This document shows positions 22,833-33,601 of a stretch of DNA of 64,000 bases, in pieces. Position 1 is the first letter of the stretch; every line of letters begins with the position of its first letter. The notes beneath the pieces were generated by a model, which saw only the letters and a list, made by a program, of their open reading frames with translations, did not search any database and was not told the origin of the DNA. The position numbers and the translations under genes were made by a program. The stretch is from NCBI GenBank assembly GCA_031310005.1, contig CM062384.1, forward strand, positions 2,294,001 to 2,358,000. Direction: 5' to 3'. The stretch comes from Dactylellina haptotyla. Taxonomy: Eukaryota > Ascomycota > Orbiliomycetes > Orbiliales > Orbiliaceae.

Positions 22833-24088
22833 ATGAAATTCAATTCCATTCTTTTTGCGTCTGCCTTGACGGCGACAGCCCTCGGCAACCCTATTCCTGA
22901 CGAGCAACTTTTCCAGAAGAGAGCTACCTCCTGCACAGTCAGCGCTTACTCGTCTGTCTCTTCTGCCGTGTCGGCTTGTACCTCAATCACTTTGAGCAAC
23001 ATTGCGGTCCCAGCTGGCAAAACACTCGACCTGACTGGACTTAAGAGCGGCCAAGTTGTGACTTTTGCTGGTACTACCACTTTCGGATACTCCGAGTGGG
23101 CAGGGCCACTTGTCTCAGTGTCCGGAACCAACGTTAAAATTATTGGCGCATCTGGATCAGTCCTCGATGGACAGGGTTCAAGATGGTGGGATGGCGTAAG
23201 TACACTCCTTTTACCCCACTTCTAGTTACTTAGCATCCTCGGACGAAATTATCTAACGGATCAATTACCCATTTAGCAAGGCGGAAACGGAGGTAAGACC
23301 AAGCCAAAGTTCTTCGCCGCCCACAGCTTGAAGTCCTCAACCATCGCCAGCATCACGATCAAAGACTCCCCTGTTCAGGTTTTCAGCTTTAGCTCTGCCA
23401 CTTCTGTCACCGTGACCAAGCCGACTATTAACAACAAGAATGGAGACACGAACTCCTTGGGACATGTAAGACCAACCACTCTATTTAAATATAAAATATG
23501 AGCTTATTTTTGGCTTACAAATTGAATCAGAACACCGATGCGTTTGATATTGGCAACAGTGACCATATTACTATTGACGGCGCTACCGTCTACAATCAAG
23601 ACGACTGCCTCGCCATCAATTCTGGCACCAACATCATCTTCAAAAACGGTTACTGCTCTGGTGGCCACGGTCTCTCCATTGGTTCCGTCGGTGGCCGTTC
23701 TAACAACGTAGTCGACACCGTCACAATCTCCGACTCTCAGATCGTAAACTCCGATAACGGTGTTAGAGTCAAGACCGTTTATGGTGCCACCGGTAGCGTC
23801 ACCGGAGTGACATACTCCAACATTAAACTCAGCGGTATCAAGAAGTACGGAATCGTGATTGAGCAGGATTATGAGAACGGATCTCCAACTGGAACACCAA
23901 CCAACGGTGTCAAGATTGACAAGCTCAGTATCAAGGGTGTTACTGGCACTGTTTCCAGCTCTGCTACCGATATCTACATTCTTTGTGGAAGTGGATCTTG
24001 CACAAACTGGACCTGGTCTGGAGTCAGCGTCACTGGTGGAAAGACTTCTTCCAGCTGCAAGAATGTTCCAAGTCCTGCTAAGTGTTAA
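22833..24088 (+). CDS. Secreted endopolygalacturonase (GH28)
   Basis: Hydrolyses alpha-1,4-galacturonan (pectin) outside the cell. Exons 22833-23195, 23277-23465 and 23531-24088 give 369 residues, the usual length for fungal endo-PGs. There is a signal peptide ([18 protein letters not shown]) and a short propeptide ending Lys-Arg at 29-30, as in Kex2-processed enzymes. All GH28 active-site elements are present: NTDAFDIG (Asp187), QDDC (Asp208, Asp209), GGHGLSIG (His230) and RVKT (Arg263, Lys265). Cysteines at the C-terminus ([13 protein letters not shown]) fit the conserved disulfides. The endo mode is inferred from length and motif spacing. A good TATA box precedes it; pectin-induced, glucose-repressed control is typical of the family. 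Confidence 0.96.
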
Positions 24089-24540
24089 GCTGCCTTGAAT
24101 AGGAGCTAAATAGCCCGAGGGGGCGCTTGAAGGAGGAGGGTGTAGGAATGTTTTGAACGTGTTGGCATACGGGTATGCGAAAACAAAATTTTGAATTTAT
24201 TGCCCTTGATTTTTACTTTTTGTATATACGGAAATATTGATGCTCACGCAGAAAAGATTTCTTTCAAAATAAAATATATTTCCTTTCTCAAATTTGCAAA
24301 GTGTAACAAATAGCATCGGTCAAGTTAAATTTTATTTCCAATAAAGTAACGATGCATCGAATATTCAGAGAACTGGAGTAACTATAATGAAATAGCAGGA
24401 ATTTCAAAAACAACCTTCCAAGTAGAACCGTTTGTAACTCTATAACTAATTCTGCTGGCTACCACTGAGGGGTGAGCAAGCAAGACAAAGGTGTCGACGT
24501 GCAATATGTTGCATTTTATGTGTTGGTATATTGAAGTCTA
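24089..24540. other. Intergenic, no gene seen
   Basis: 3' flank of the polygalacturonase gene, AT-rich with nothing recognised. Confidence 0.55.
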
Positions 24541-25108
24541 CTATGGGATATCGATCTCGGATCCGATCGTCAATTTGGAAATACTCTGTGCCAGTGCTTC
24601 CATATCTTCGTTCTTTCGTTGTTGCTCGTATGCTATCTCGTTTTCTTTACGAAGAGTTTTGCATTCAACTTGAAGCCGTTCGTTTTTGTCTTTCAGGAGT
24701 CGAATCTCCTCATCACGGGCCTTGATAGATTTCTTTAGGCCGTCCATTTCAACAGAAACACGCATGTTTTCCTTCCATTGCTGTAACAATTGCGTTTTTA
24801 AGGACAGTATTTCTTCATCCTGAGCTTCCTCGATATGAGTCTCCTGGGGCGGGTTACTCGAGACTTGTTTCTGTTTGGCAGCCTCCTCTTGTATGAGGGT
24901 GCGGGTATTGAAGCACGTCACTATTTAATAGATCATAGTGGTCAGCAGGTTCTTGAGCTGTATCAAAGATCTGTCGAGCTTTGGAATGCAATTTCCGCGT
25001 CAATATTTCACCCGCAAGTAGGTAGACTATATTCTGTGTATCTCGAGGCGTTGGCGGTTGTAGCTTACTATTTGTTTCAGGTAGTGGTTTTAGATGGCGA
25101 TGAAATAT
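24541..25108 (-). CDS. Coiled-coil protein, 3' part of a gene with unresolved start
   Basis: The terminal part (24887-24541) encodes a strong heptad-rich coiled coil: EEILSLKTQLLQQW, then MDGLKKSIKARDEEIRLLKD, ending KLTIGSEIDIP. Upstream on minus, 25108-24922 is open (RHLKPLPETNSKL, GEILTRKLHSKARQIFDTAQ, ADHYDLLN). A GTGACG...ACAAG intron of only 34 nt (24921-24888) would join the two in phase. I could not find the start codon; a further exon must lie upstream if the gene is intact. No known domain. An alternative coding reading exists on + over 24835-25185, with a very good-looking intron at 25020-25080, so the strand here is not certain. Confidence 0.4.
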
Positions 25109-25671
25109 CTTTTAGATTATTTGAAAATAGATTGATAGAGAAGATAATCAATAAGAGCTCGTGGCCGTCGACGCGAGAAAGATGAAGTTGCTAACTGCAT
25201 ATAAGATTCGGTATTGTTGTTGGAGTATTGGAATAAGATTCGGTGCCAGCTCAACCCCTTGTTGTAATAGCGAAAAGTATCTAAACACTAGCTTCAAATT
25301 TATTAGCATTCAGTAATACTAGAGCCTCCCGATATTACAATATTGAAATTTGAAAACCTCAATACACCCTTACTCCAGCAAACAATCCAGAAAACAAGTT
25401 TCAACTCGAATACAAGGGTCGATACATAACAGAACACCAATGATATCTCTTCCAGCTCAACGAGTTTCTATATATCAGCAGGCATAGTTATGAAATTCTA
25501 GGAAGCAGACTATAACCAACCAATCTATTGTTTCTTTCGTAACAATTCAGAAAGAGGGCTAAAAAAACTCAGCTCAAGGACAGGCTTAGAATATCAATTC
25601 ACGAAAATCTCCAAAGCTCAGACATCTAAAATGCCTCAAAAGCAGCCTCAATAAGTATCCAATGGGTGAAA
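25109..25671. other. Intergenic, no gene seen
   Basis: AT-rich. It may contain the missing 5' exon of the coiled-coil gene on minus; an ATG-initiated minus frame of 27 codons begins at about 25199. Confidence 0.4.
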
Positions 25672-26546
25672 TCAACCCTGAACGGGGCTGGGTGGACGGA
25701 TACCTTGCCAGACAAATTCGTCAGGCAAACCGCAAACCCAATTGCCAACTTGATCCCTCTCATCACGCTTCAGAAAGACGAGTCTCTCCTCGATAAGAAA
25801 CCGGACCGCTTCATCCTTCGCTCGCTGAATCTCCTTTTCGGCCATAAACTTCTTATACTCTGGTGTTTCTTTCTCGGCTTCCAGGTCCATCATCTTTTGC
25901 ATACCAAGAGTGACCAATTTGGTTCCAGTAGACGCAGGCTCCAAATCACTTTTCTCTTGCAATTTGATCATGTTCTCCTCGAATGACTTTGTTTCAACAT
26001 TCGCCACATATATTTGCCATTCTCTATGGAGTTCGTCGAGAGCGGCTACTTCCTTGACCAAGCGAGCTTTGTCTTTGCGGACTTGGTCGTAACCTTGCTT
26101 GGTAAGTCTGGAGTTTCGCATGATCTGCTCGACTCTTTTGATTTCGAGGTGTCCAAGTTCGATCATCCTTTTAACTTGTTGGTCCATATCCCCGACATTG
26201 GTCACAGGTGGAGCATTCTCGTCCGTAATGAACTTTATCTTGACACCTCTAGGTGGCTCAGCCGGTGGAATGCTATATATCGAGCGTTAGAAACGGGAAT
26301 CCAGTTATGATTTAGATACTACAATAGACAATAGAGTGAGATAACGCACTTGACGCCTCCGAGGCGATCATAACCAGTGAGCTTTCCCCAATGCTTCCCA
26401 CCTCCACGAGCTAATATATCAGAGTAGTCAGAACTAATTTCCGATGATAAGGTTAGCATCCGCATATGCTAGTGTACTGCCGTCACTAAAGCGAGTATGC
26501 TCGCTAATCCTAGAAGCTACAAGAGTATTTTAGATCAATACCTCAT
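25672..26546 (-). CDS. Unknown helical protein, tentative four-exon model
   Basis: The large exon (26272-25672) encodes about 200 residues beginning NIPPAEPPRGVKIKFITDE, with charged helices (RMIELGHLEIKRVEQIMRN, KKFMAEKEIQRAKDEAVRF) and ending GIRPPSPVQG. Exon 26410-26350 (RGGGKHWGKLTGYDRLGGV) joins in phase through GTGCGT...ATATAG. Going further 5', exon 26509-26478 (ISEHTRFSDG) joins by a 67-nt intron with a GCTAAC branch site, and an ATG at 26546 in CACAATGAG context joins by a 32-nt intron. That gives 232 residues with every phase matching, but a 5-nt first coding exon and a 32-nt intron are unusual, so the 5' end is tentative. No family recognised. Confidence 0.55.
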
Positions 26547-27091
26547 TGTGAAAGAATGTCTGAATTCAATCTCCAATTGAGAGAGCTGGATGATAAAGGA
26601 GGAGCGAGAGTGTGAGAGGAGTGGTTGCAGTGATAAAGGCGGGTATGTTGCAACAGACTGCGGCCCGGACATTTTATACTGCCGAAGTATCTCAACAACA
26701 GCATGCAGGTCTATAAATCTATGCATAGTATCACCATCAAGAGTCTCTAGGTATTCTTCTCGCCATGAGAACATTGAACTAAGATTTTGGTGGCAGTTTA
26801 TAACTTCTTATGAGGTAATGCCTTTAGAATTCTTCTAGAGCTTCATCAGCTCGAGCCGTGCTGAGGGGGCAATGCGAGCTCACTACGACGCACGCTGAGT
26901 GACGTCCTCCAACTCGGGGCGAAGAAACCATTTGCCTCGACTTTAGGCGTCACTTCCAGATGATAATCAAACCCGTCAGATACTGCGGAGGGCTTTATTC
27001 TTCATCTCTCAACCTCAACTTCACATCATTCCAGCAGTATCACATATTCGTCTCATCAGGGGGCTCGGAGACGTAGCTTCAGATCTACAGG
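26547..27091. other. Divergent promoter region
   Basis: Upstream of the helical-protein gene (-) and the 746-residue gene (+). The minus ORF 26774-26535 probably lies in the 5' leader of the former. No other feature. Confidence 0.45.
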
Positions 27092-29398
27092 ATGAATACA
27101 ACGGACGGAAGACCCCATCCGAATAGAAGAGATATCGGTAGGGAAGGAGAGGAACAGGACGAGAATCGGCCCATCAGTAGCCCGATACAAGCCGGTCCTC
27201 CTAACATCTTAGATATCCGGTTCGCATGGGAAGGCAAGAATGGACCGAAGCCGAATTTACTAGACGAGCGGCCCTCGACGGCATCAATCATCAGCAAGCC
27301 CGCGACACCTTGGAGAAGCTTCCAAACGAATTCAGATCTCAAACCGAACGACAATCGCCCGGGTAGCGCCCCGGGCAACTTGTATCCAAGAGACTCCTCG
27401 GCGTACCGCCATTTGGATAAGGCGAGACGTCGCATCTTCTCGGGAAGCTCCGTTTCTCTTGTACAAAACCAAACAGGGACTTCAAACTCGGACTCGACTC
27501 CGCTCATCTCTCTTCCTACATCACTACCATCACTGCTATCTCTGCCCACCTGCAAAGAGCTCGCGACAATACCCAGCATTGTCTACAATCTCATCACCAA
27601 GCCGCCTCTTGAAGACGCAATGGCCCAGCAGACAGCATTTGTGTACATGGACAAAGATGCTGTGCTCAGCATCCTTGCCACTATCGACTACGTTCATCCG
27701 GTGATGACAGACTTATATCTGCACACCCAGCTTTCTCTCAACCCAGGTGCAAGTCGATCTTGTGAGGAAATCTCAGTCTCAGATTTCATCGACAGGTTTA
27801 CCAATCCTGCTCTGGACCTCATTCTAACCAATAAGCTCGAGGGGTATTGGTGGTCTATCGAGTGCTCTCTACCAAATGGTGTCATAATAATCCACTCCCT
27901 TGCTAGATCGATGTACTCTCACGTCTACATCTTCAAGTTCTCCCCTGTCACTGGGGTTTTCAGCAACATGGTCCCCCAGGATATCTCAGAGATGAGAGCA
28001 TACGTCCAAGGACATCAAGATGGCGAGAATCTGTTTCCAAAACTCGAGCTAACCATTCCACATCGTCTTAGCAGCAAGCAGAGATTGAGGGCTCAGCTGG
28101 GTGGAGGCTCCAGTTTGGCTTCTCGATCGATGACCAACTTAGCAAACCTACTTCCCGCGTCTGTTACCAAAAAAATATCTAGAAGCAGCCTTCCCTCGCA
28201 GATACACGATTTTGGAACTGCGCTTTCAGATAGCGTTTTAAACGGTCTCAGGAACACCGTCTTGCCGTCTTTGATTACTTGGAGTAACTCAGCACCCAGC
28301 CAACCATCCGCAGTAGAATTCAAAGAATCCAAACCTTCCAGTCCACCGAAGCAGGCTGACGAAAATGCCTTTCCAAGATCTCGCCGTCCTCATTTCCTAC
28401 CCAGAAGATCTTCCTACTTGAAACATCCGTTGCAGAAGTTGCGACATTCACATGACTCCAGCAGCTCAATTGTGTCTCTTACACCCTCGCCAACCAGGGA
28501 GGTCACTCCCACAATCACAACGCCAGCAATTGTTCTCACCACCCCAGAACATGAAACCCGAATCCTAAAACTGCGAGATACAGTTCCGCAAACCTATCCT
28601 TTGAGTCGTACACGAAGTTTATTGCAGTCAATGACCAACTTGTCACTAACATCTAGTAAACGCTCTGATACACCCACGTTTATCTTTTGGAAAGACGTGT
28701 ACGAACACCTTTGCTTCAGGACGGATATTCAACCTGACGTCGAACGCATCAATCTGGAGCTCGATACGAATGTGAACCAGCAGCTAGCTAGCGAACTCAA
28801 CCGCTTTCTAGCCATCATCACCGAAATGTACGCGAAAGAAGCTGACGGTGTCCAACTGGATTTTATCAAAATGAAGGTTCCCATGGCTACAAAGCGTTCT
28901 GGAAACGTCGAAATCAGAAAGCTTTATGGCGTTCGTGAGCTTCTAGAAGCCAGAAAGAGGGATTCCTTTCCTACCGCTCCTGAAAGCACAGTCGATAATC
29001 AACAATCCAAAATCCAAAATCCTCAATACGATGAGGAATTTCTCTCCTCTGGAAGTCAGTCTCGCAATAGCCTTGCCCTCACTGACGACGAACCAACAGA
29101 AGAGGAGATCAAGCTCCAGGGACAACAACTCGCAAATAGGTTGAAGCACGACCAGAAGATGAAACTCGGATTAAAGGTTTCGGAGGTCGAATTTTCATCC
29201 ATAATCATGTCTCAGGATGCGTATATCGTTGAAGCGGTTCTCGCTGGATGGTTCTTGAATGCGAGTCAGTGGTATGTATTACAACATTAGACTACGCTGG
29301 AGAGAAAAGTTTACGCTAATCGGCATTGCTTCTGTAGGATTAAGCAGAATGACCTCGGTTGGAAGGACGCTGTCTTCGATCGCCAGGCTAGAGAGTAG
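27092..29398 (+). CDS. Hypothetical 746-residue protein, family not recognised
   Basis: Exons 27092-29271 and 29338-29398 give 746 residues; the second exon encodes IKQNDLGWKDAVFDRQARE. Three parts can be seen. Residues 1-130 are hydrophilic, rich in Pro/Ser/Asn and probably disordered. Residues ~140-310 look globular, with TAFVYMDKDAVLSILATIDY, LEGYWWSIECSLPNGVIIIH and RSMYSHVYIFKFSPVTGVF. The middle is Ser-rich with basic patches (residues ~315-520). A second ordered region follows (FIFWKDVYEHLCFRTDIQP, ELNRFLAIITEMYAKEADG) and a short acidic helix near the end. No signal peptide or membrane segment. The single long exon, steady coding character and clean terminal intron make it a real gene. 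Confidence 0.75.
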
Positions 29399-29748
29399 CC
29401 CTTTGGTTTTGACATCTTCATTTACACAAATTATTATATCGGTGGGACGCCACTACCGCGACTTCTCATATTTCTCATACCTTTCATAAAATCTTAGAGC
29501 TCTACACCCCCTTGATAGCGAATAACCTTAAAATTGGCCAATAAAACAAAACGATATTTTGGTACCCTCTACTTGTGTGATAGAAATTAACTTATAATGA
29601 ATAATAAAACTGCGATCGGCAGAGAGATACAAAAGAGCTCCCTCCGCATTCTCAAGATGCAATAGTTCCCAGATATAGTAGCACAGAGTTTTAAATGGTT
29701 CAATATAGATAGTCTTTCATTTAACGTAAATCGGTTTTGGGCGTATAT
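29399..29748. other. Convergent intergenic spacer
   Basis: AT-rich 3' flanks, nothing recognised. Confidence 0.55.
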
Positions 29749-30189
29749 TCATGACCTCTTCACGATTCTCATCCCTTTGCCCCTGGGCTCAGGCATAAAT
29801 ATACCCCAAGATCTCTTTCTTAACCTCCCTCCAGCGATATCGAACGGATTCAACCCTCTTTTCGTGATCCCTCCTCCCATGCTGCCACCACCACCAGTAC
29901 CACCTCCTGGACCAGGATATCCACCTTGGTCGCCACTACGACCAGTCGGCCGGCAACCGTCCGTGTTTGGCGGTGGTTCATCTTTATAAAGTTGTATAAA
30001 CAGCTCCCCGTCCCTCCTTATCGTTTCCGAGCGATCATCTTCCTCCCACGGGAAATCGGACAGACGGTCACCGGCGACCAATCTTCTATACTGCGGGCTA
30101 ATATTAGTGAGAAAGCCGCTGGTAGGTGCGTTATTTAATCTATGCTCTGGACCTGTGCAAATATTCCCATTAGCATAATCTCTCTCCAT
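29749..30189 (-). CDS. Hypothetical Gly/Pro-rich ORF
   Basis: A 146-codon frame starting MERDYANGNICTG with a sensible polar N-terminal half (RRLVAGDRLSDFPWEEDD, ELFIQLYKDEPPPN) and a Gly-rich C-terminal half (GGYPGPGGGTGGGGSMGGG) ending in basic residues. It begins 26 bases after the stop of the rhodanese/CDC25-like gene on the same strand. It could be a separate small gene or a 3' extension of that gene through alternative splicing; the 29-nt gap starting GTAAAT and ending ATAG would be a very short intron. No family recognised. Confidence 0.4.
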   Translation of the reverse strand: MERDYANGNICTGPEHRLNNAPTSGFLTNISPQYRRLVAGDRLSDFPWEEDDRSETIRRDGELFIQLYKDEPPPNTDGCRPTGRSGDQGGYPGPGGGTGGGGSMGGGITKRGLNPFDIAGGRLRKRSWGIFMPEPRGKGMRIVKRS

Positions 30190-30214
30190 CTATTTGTTAT
30201 TCCGTATGCGGTAT

Positions 30215-31679
30215 TTACGTACTACTCGGAAGAAGCAACAGGCTCGGATTATTCTCGACAATCGCTTCGTCTGTCATCGCTGTTGAGGTGTGCCATTGGC
30301 TTCGTACGACTTTTTCGGGACGTTGAGATTCCTGTCGTTGGTAGTAGGCCCGCTGGGCGTTTCTGTCGTTTACGTATTTCCAAAAGCCGGTGGCACCGCC
30401 TTCGAGGAGGAGGACGGTTTTGTCCGGGCCCGCCATCATTGATATTGCGGCGGCGGTTGTGGGGCTACGGGTGTTGCCGACGGCGCAGTGTACGATAACT
30501 ACCCGGAATAGAAAGTTAGAGGTCTTGCTATTACCAGTACATTAAAAGAGTGATGTGCCTATTTTTGTATTTGAATTTTTAATCTGCTCGAAAACTTGAA
30601 CGGTCTTCAAATCACATTCGCTGTCACTTAGCGGTTCCATTCGAGACATTTGCTCGACCTCCGCTATTCGCATTGGAAATACCGTTAGATCCCAGCCCTT
30701 CACCCCAAATATTTAATATAATATATCGATGAATGGGAATTGACATACCATCGGTAAGCTTTGCCCTCCCCTCCGAGAAAGGGATGACCCGAACCCGTCC
30801 CTGCACCTGCTCCAAAGAATCCAACCTGACGTCTCCATCGTCCCCCCTGGTATCGATAATCACATAATCCGTCGGCCGAATCCCCGGCCTAGTAATATAA
30901 TCGTACAACTGCGCAGCTGTGACCCGTCCGACGGCCACACCTCTCCTTCGGAACGCCGCGAGGGTCTGATGTGCCCCGACGGTACTCCATGTCATCGGCC
31001 GGTCTGTGAAGTTATCATCGTACTCTAACTGCCGCACAGGAACGATACGGTTGGTGCCGCGCTCACGGTAGAACTGCGGACTGTTAGAGCCTAGGGATAC
31101 CCTACTCGCTCCGTGGACGCCAAAGTCCTGGTTACTCCCGCTCAGGACGCGGGAGAGTTGGCCGGATCTCTGGCCGGAAGGCTTCCTGCCGGCTGTTACT
31201 TGATCTTCGTCGGTTTGACTGGGGTCCCATTCGAACTCGTTAGTACCTTCGAGGTAGTCCCTGTCCGAGAGGAAGGATTCCTCGTCGGAGGGGATCTGGA
31301 ATTGCGGATTTTGGTAGTAAGACGTTCGCGAGTCGAAGGGTGGGACGGTGTCGGTTGTTTTCTTTTCTTCTTCTTCGACAGGCTGGCCGAGTAGGTTATA
31401 TATCCCCGATGAGGGAAAGTAAGCTGGAGCGAAGGGGCGCAGATTTGTAGGCTGGTTTGCGGGTGCGGAGAGGTCGGCTTCGGAGTTTATACGTGGGTTT
31501 AGGAAAGGGTTGCTTTGGGGGTTTTGCTGGACGGACTCCTCTCTGTTCCAGCCGAAAGTCTGGTCGAGGTCTTCGGTCGGTATATCTGCTTGAGCAGCAT
31601 TGATATTCTGGTTACCTTGATTGGGGTTTGGATTTACGGGGCCGTAGCCGTAACGGTCGTGGTCTTCTCTATTCTGCAT
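30215..31679 (-). CDS. Rhodanese/CDC25-like protein with CX5R loop and a GC-AG intron
   Basis: Exons 31679-30749, 30663-30559 and 30498-30215 give 439 residues. The first ~240 are Asn/Gln/Pro/Ser-rich and look disordered. Residues ~250-420 form a rhodanese-like fold: VTAAQLYDYITRPG, TDYVIIDTRGDDGD, then IVIVHCAVGNTRSPTTAAA with Cys350 and Arg356 in a CX5R loop, and VLLLEGGATGFW. A Cys-X5-Arg loop in this fold is shared by CDC25 phosphatases and Acr2-type arsenate reductases, whereas sulfur-transferring rhodaneses usually have a shorter loop, so phosphatase or arsenate-reductase-like activity is more likely. The second intron must start at GC (G|GCACAT) to keep frame into the loop; no GT donor avoids the stop that follows. 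Substrate unknown. Confidence 0.82.
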
Positions 31680-32933
31680 AACTGAACTTCCATAAACTAC
31701 GCAGTTTGAATATCTGCCATGCCAGGGTCTACTATTTTAGATCCTGGTATCAAATACATGTGCCAGAACATGTGAATAACGTGGAGCTATACAATACAAT
31801 ATATTTGAACGAGGGGTATATTGGCATTTGGAGACGGTTCCGCGGTGTTTGCGCCAGTATTTCTCGAAATGGAAATCCGGTCGAATCGAGAAAGTGCGTT
31901 GTGTCACCGAAATGCAACAATTTCCTAGTTGGTTACCACGAATAGAATCTGCGGGTCACGTCTTGGTTGCTGCGGTCATTCCAGCAGCCACGCTCCCCGA
32001 CTAGGCGTGGGCCGGGCTTGGACGCGCTGGGCATGCGGTCGGCGGAAGTTGCCATGTCCTGGAGACAAGAATACCCTCGAGGGGAGCCATGTAATGTACA
32101 ATGTACCTGTCCATTGCAGACCCACGCCATTCTCACCTGTCCGTTGTGGTACGTTGTTGGCCCCAACGTTGGTCGCACAGAATATGACGGGCAGGAGAGG
32201 GGAACCTCAACGTTTCGTGGCTGCTTATTCGAAGAGTCTTCACCAGGACTTCGGAACCTCCAAAGACGAAAAATGCAATGCTAAGCTTTGCGGCTCTGAC
32301 AGCAAGTGGATCTCTCTTGCTCATCCAGCAGGAAGATTCCGATCGACCGCCAGACAGAAAAACAGCTTGGAAGCCATGGGACACGCACACCTCCCATGCA
32401 CCGTTTGACACCAACCCGGTGAGTTATTTGAGATAACTGTGTCAGAACCCCAGCCGTTTCCGTTTCGATTGGCTGACAGGTCCGCCTGTGTAACTGGGCG
32501 CCCCTCCGAACGGCTGCAACTAAAAATCCTGTGAATCCCTCAGCCGCAAAAAGCCTGTGCGATGAGTGAGAAAAGAGGGAACAAAGAAGGGACGAAAGCA
32601 CGACTTCTGTTCTAAATTAAGGAGCGGAGGCCGACCCTCCTCGATGCATGAAAGTGCACCTTGGAAATTCTCCTTGCATAGTTTTCCTTCCATCTGGACT
32701 CATATCCATCGATCGTTAAAAAGGCCGGCCCTGGCTGCAAGCTGACAAAAGAGCTTCGCTTCCCTTCCTTTGCTTCTCGTACAGCAGCAGTTCGGAGATT
32801 TCTCTCGACCCGGATAAAGGACTGATAATGACATGTCTTACCGACCTGTCGTGAGCTAGCGACAGCTCCAGCCACCAGCTAGATTATTACTGAAACGGGA
32901 AGTGAAGAGCGTTCTTCCGTTCGCCTATCAAAT
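31680..32933. other. Divergent intergenic region, no gene seen
   Basis: About 1.25 kb upstream of the rhodanese-like gene (-) and the mucin gene (+). Several short ORFs overlap on both strands from 31929 to 32601 with no recognisable product. Confidence 0.5.
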
Positions 32934-33558
32934 ATGCGCCTTCCAACGGCCACCGTGCTGCTGCTGCTGCTAAGCGCAGTTAGCAATGTCGTGGGACAGC
33001 CGCGGGTTATCAATCCGGGCGAGCTGGAGCCCACGACGACGACGACGACGACTACCACGACTACTACGACGTCGCCGACTACTACTACGACTACTACGAC
33101 TACTACGCCTACAACGACCACTACTACCAGCTCCACTACCACCAGTCGCACTTCAACACCTACAACCACGACAACTCCGACTACCACTACTACCACTACT
33201 ACCACTCCTTCATCTTCTAGTACGACAAGTAGGACAACCACACCAACTACTACCACCACTACTACCACAACTACTACGACGACGCCTACCACAACTACAA
33301 CTACAACCACGACGCCTACCACTACCACTACCACTACACCTACAACCACTACAACCACTACTCCTACTACTACTACTACGACCTCATCTACGACCACTAC
33401 TACAACGCCTACGACTACGACTACGACTACTACTTCTACCACGACTACGACTACACCTACGACTACTACAACTACTACAACGACACCTACAACGACTACA
33501 ACTACAACTACCACCCCAACAACCACTACTACAACACCCACAACCACCACCACAACCC

Positions 33559-33601
<43 letters not shown>

